From Variovorax sp. PMC12 (GTDB lineage: Bacteria > Pseudomonadota > Gammaproteobacteria > Burkholderiales > Burkholderiaceae_C): a DNA stretch of 64,000 nucleotides. Shown in pieces: positions 62,810 through 64,000 of this stretch. The DNA is taken from NCBI RefSeq assembly GCF_003019815.1, contig NZ_CP027773.1, positions 2,863,001 to 2,927,000 on the forward strand. The letters are read 5' to 3'. Each line of letters begins with the position of its first letter. Position 1 is the first letter of the stretch. A model generated the notes under the pieces. That model was not told the DNA's origin, did no database searches, and saw only the letters and a program-made list of their open reading frames with translations. The position numbers were made by a program, and so were the translations under genes.

Positions 62810-63790
62810 TCAGTGCCCTCCCGCCTTGCCGACGCGCAGCCGCGGATCGACCACGAAGTACAGCAGGTCGACCACGAGGTTGATCACCACGAAGATCAAG
62901 GCAATCAGGCACAGGTAGGCGGCCATCACCGGAATGTCGGCGAAGGTCACGGCCTGGATGAACAGCAGGCCCATGCCGGGCCACTGGAACACCGACTCGG
63001 TGATGATCGCAAAGGCGATGAGGCCGCCGAGCTGCAGGCCGGTGATGGTCATCACGGGCACCAGCGTGTTCTTGAGCGCATGGCCGAAATGTATCGCGCG
63101 GTTCGACAGGCCGCGGGCGCGCGCGAACTTGATGTAGTCGGTGCGCAGCACTTCGAGCATCTCGGCGCGCACCAACCGCATGATGAGCGTGAGCTGGAAG
63201 ATCGCCAGCGTCACCGCCGGCAGCACGATGTGCTGCCAGCCGTCGACGCTGAAGAGACCGCTGCTCCACCAGCCGAACTTGACGGTCTCGCCGCGCCCGA
63301 AGCTCGGGAACCAGCCCAGCGTCACGGCAAAGACGAGGATCAGCAGGATGCCGATCAGGAATGTGGGCAGCGACACGCCGAGCAGCGACACCGTCATGAA
63401 GAACTGGCTCAGGAAGGTGCCCCGGCGCAGTGCGGTGTAGACACCCATCGGAATGCCGATGAACAGCGCCAGCACGGCAGCCACGAGCGCCAGTTCGAGC
63501 GTGGCCGGGAAGCGCTCGCCGATCAGGCGCGACACCTTCGCGCCCTGGCGCAGGCTCAGCCCGAACTCGCCTTGGGCGGCATTGACCAGGAAGTGCCAGA
63601 ACTGCACGAAGAAGGGCTGGTCGAGCCCCAATGCGGCGCGCAATTCACGGATCTGGTCGGGCTTCGCGTCCTGCCCCAGGAGGAACACGACGGGATCACC
63701 GACATATTGGAACAAGAGGAAGGCGATGAACGCGACCGCGACCATCACGATCACGGCCTGGATCAGGCGGCGCAGTACGAAGGCAATCAT
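62810..63790 (-). CDS. Dipeptide/oligopeptide ABC permease, DppB type
   Basis: 326 residues. MIAFVLRRLIQAVIVMVAVAFIAFLLF start and EAA loop YIKFARARGLSNRAIHFGHALKNTLVPVMTITGLQLGGLIAF; ends VVDLLYFVVDPRLRVGKAGGH. First gene of the six-gene operon dppB-M20-dppA-dppC-dppD-dppF on the minus strand. The unusual order places the hydrolase and binding protein between the two permeases. Confidence 0.93.
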   Translation of the reverse strand: MIAFVLRRLIQAVIVMVAVAFIAFLLFQYVGDPVVFLLGQDAKPDQIRELRAALGLDQPFFVQFWHFLVNAAQGEFGLSLRQGAKVSRLIGERFPATLELALVAAVLALFIGIPMGVYTALRRGTFLSQFFMTVSLLGVSLPTFLIGILLILVFAVTLGWFPSFGRGETVKFGWWSSGLFSVDGWQHIVLPAVTLAIFQLTLIMRLVRAEMLEVLRTDYIKFARARGLSNRAIHFGHALKNTLVPVMTITGLQLGGLIAFAIITESVFQWPGMGLLFIQAVTFADIPVMAAYLCLIALIFVVINLVVDLLYFVVDPRLRVGKAGGH

Positions 63791-63906
63791 TCAGTAAACA
63801 AAGTGAACTGGCATGCTAGCAGTGCAAGGTGCGTGCCCGCACGGTGGTTCCCCGAGGGTGCAGTCCGTGATTTCCCCAAGGGCAGCATGAAAACCGCAGA
63901 CGAAAA

Positions 63907-63940
63907 AAAGCCACTCGACTTTCGCCGAGTGGCTTTTGGC
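63907..63940 (-). terminator. Bidirectional terminator downstream of the truncated porin gene
   Basis: AAAGCCACTCG (63907-63917) and CGAGTGGCTTT (63926-63936) form an 11-base perfect stem with an 8-base loop. T-runs follow on both strands. It probably ends the porin transcript entering from the right edge. Confidence 0.9.
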
Positions 63941-63975
63941 TTTTTCATTCGAAGCTGGCTTGCGCCAGCGTCAAA

Positions 63976-64000
63976 TTAGAAAGCGTGACGGATACCGAAG
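63976..64000 (-). CDS. Outer-membrane porin, C-terminal end only (cut by window edge)
   Basis: The last 25 bases read on the minus strand as FGIRHAF followed by TAA. This aromatic-ended final beta strand (G-x-R-H-x-F) is the standard C terminus of betaproteobacterial general porins, whose terminal Phe is recognised by BAM. The strong terminator 36 bases downstream agrees. Only seven residues are visible, so the identification is a pattern match. Confidence 0.6.

Overview
The window is GC-rich, densely coded DNA from a betaproteobacterium. Gene content, Bug-type (TctC) binding proteins, long TonB-dependent receptors and characteristic G-rich intergenic repeats suggest Comamonadaceae, most likely Variovorax or a close relative. 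This placement is inferred from sequence character; no database search was possible. No rRNA, tRNA, CRISPR array, transposase or phage gene was seen, so it reads as ordinary chromosome.

Layout. 1-1268: metK. 1290-6324: a TctDE-like two-component system divergent from a NitT/TauT-type ABC importer. 6325-6641: an intergenic repeat island. 6642-12324: an iron-uptake group on the minus strand (two TonB-dependent receptors, a PepSY membrane protein, a 62-residue membrane protein) behind a Fur box. 12503-17078: a ClsC-like phospholipase D lipoprotein, a second OmpR/QseC-like two-component system and a convergent MipA/OmpV protein. 17244-24735: a FecI/FecR/FecA-type iron signalling operon, with a periplasmic protein and an unusual PepSY-flavodoxin-reductase fusion. 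24847-27049: groES-groEL with a sigma70 promoter, a possible heat-shock promoter, a perfect CIRCE operator and a strong terminator. 27072-30805: metallophosphoesterase, MFS transporter and ArsB-like transporter. 30963-41894: a large polyol operon (SmoEFGK-type ABC importer, long-chain polyol dehydrogenase, SDR, FSA-like aldolase, fructokinase, AraC regulator, xylulokinase). 42089-45583: LysR, Bug protein, PdxA2 and DUF805. 45723-49160: pgi, tal and a lipocalin. 49106-55741: an AfuABC-type ABC importer with a HAD phosphatase, divergent from zwf. 55766-56674: a Tat-signal DODA-like dioxygenase. 56751-63790: a dipeptide-type ABC operon with an embedded M20 hydrolase. The right edge cuts a porin gene.

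How the genes work together. The polyol operon would oxidise hexitols and pentitols to fructose and D-xylulose, phosphorylate them, and feed the pentose-phosphate and Entner-Doudoroff routes served by pgi, tal and zwf. The AfuABC-type importer, annotated by habit as ferric-iron uptake, sits in a four-gene operon with a sugar-phosphate-phosphatase-like HAD protein and is divergent from zwf. It also lacks the Tyr-Tyr dyad of iron-binding FbpA proteins. A role in importing phosphorylated sugars is the most interesting functional hypothesis here. Several intergenic regions carry convincing but unassigned operator-like repeats, listed under findings.
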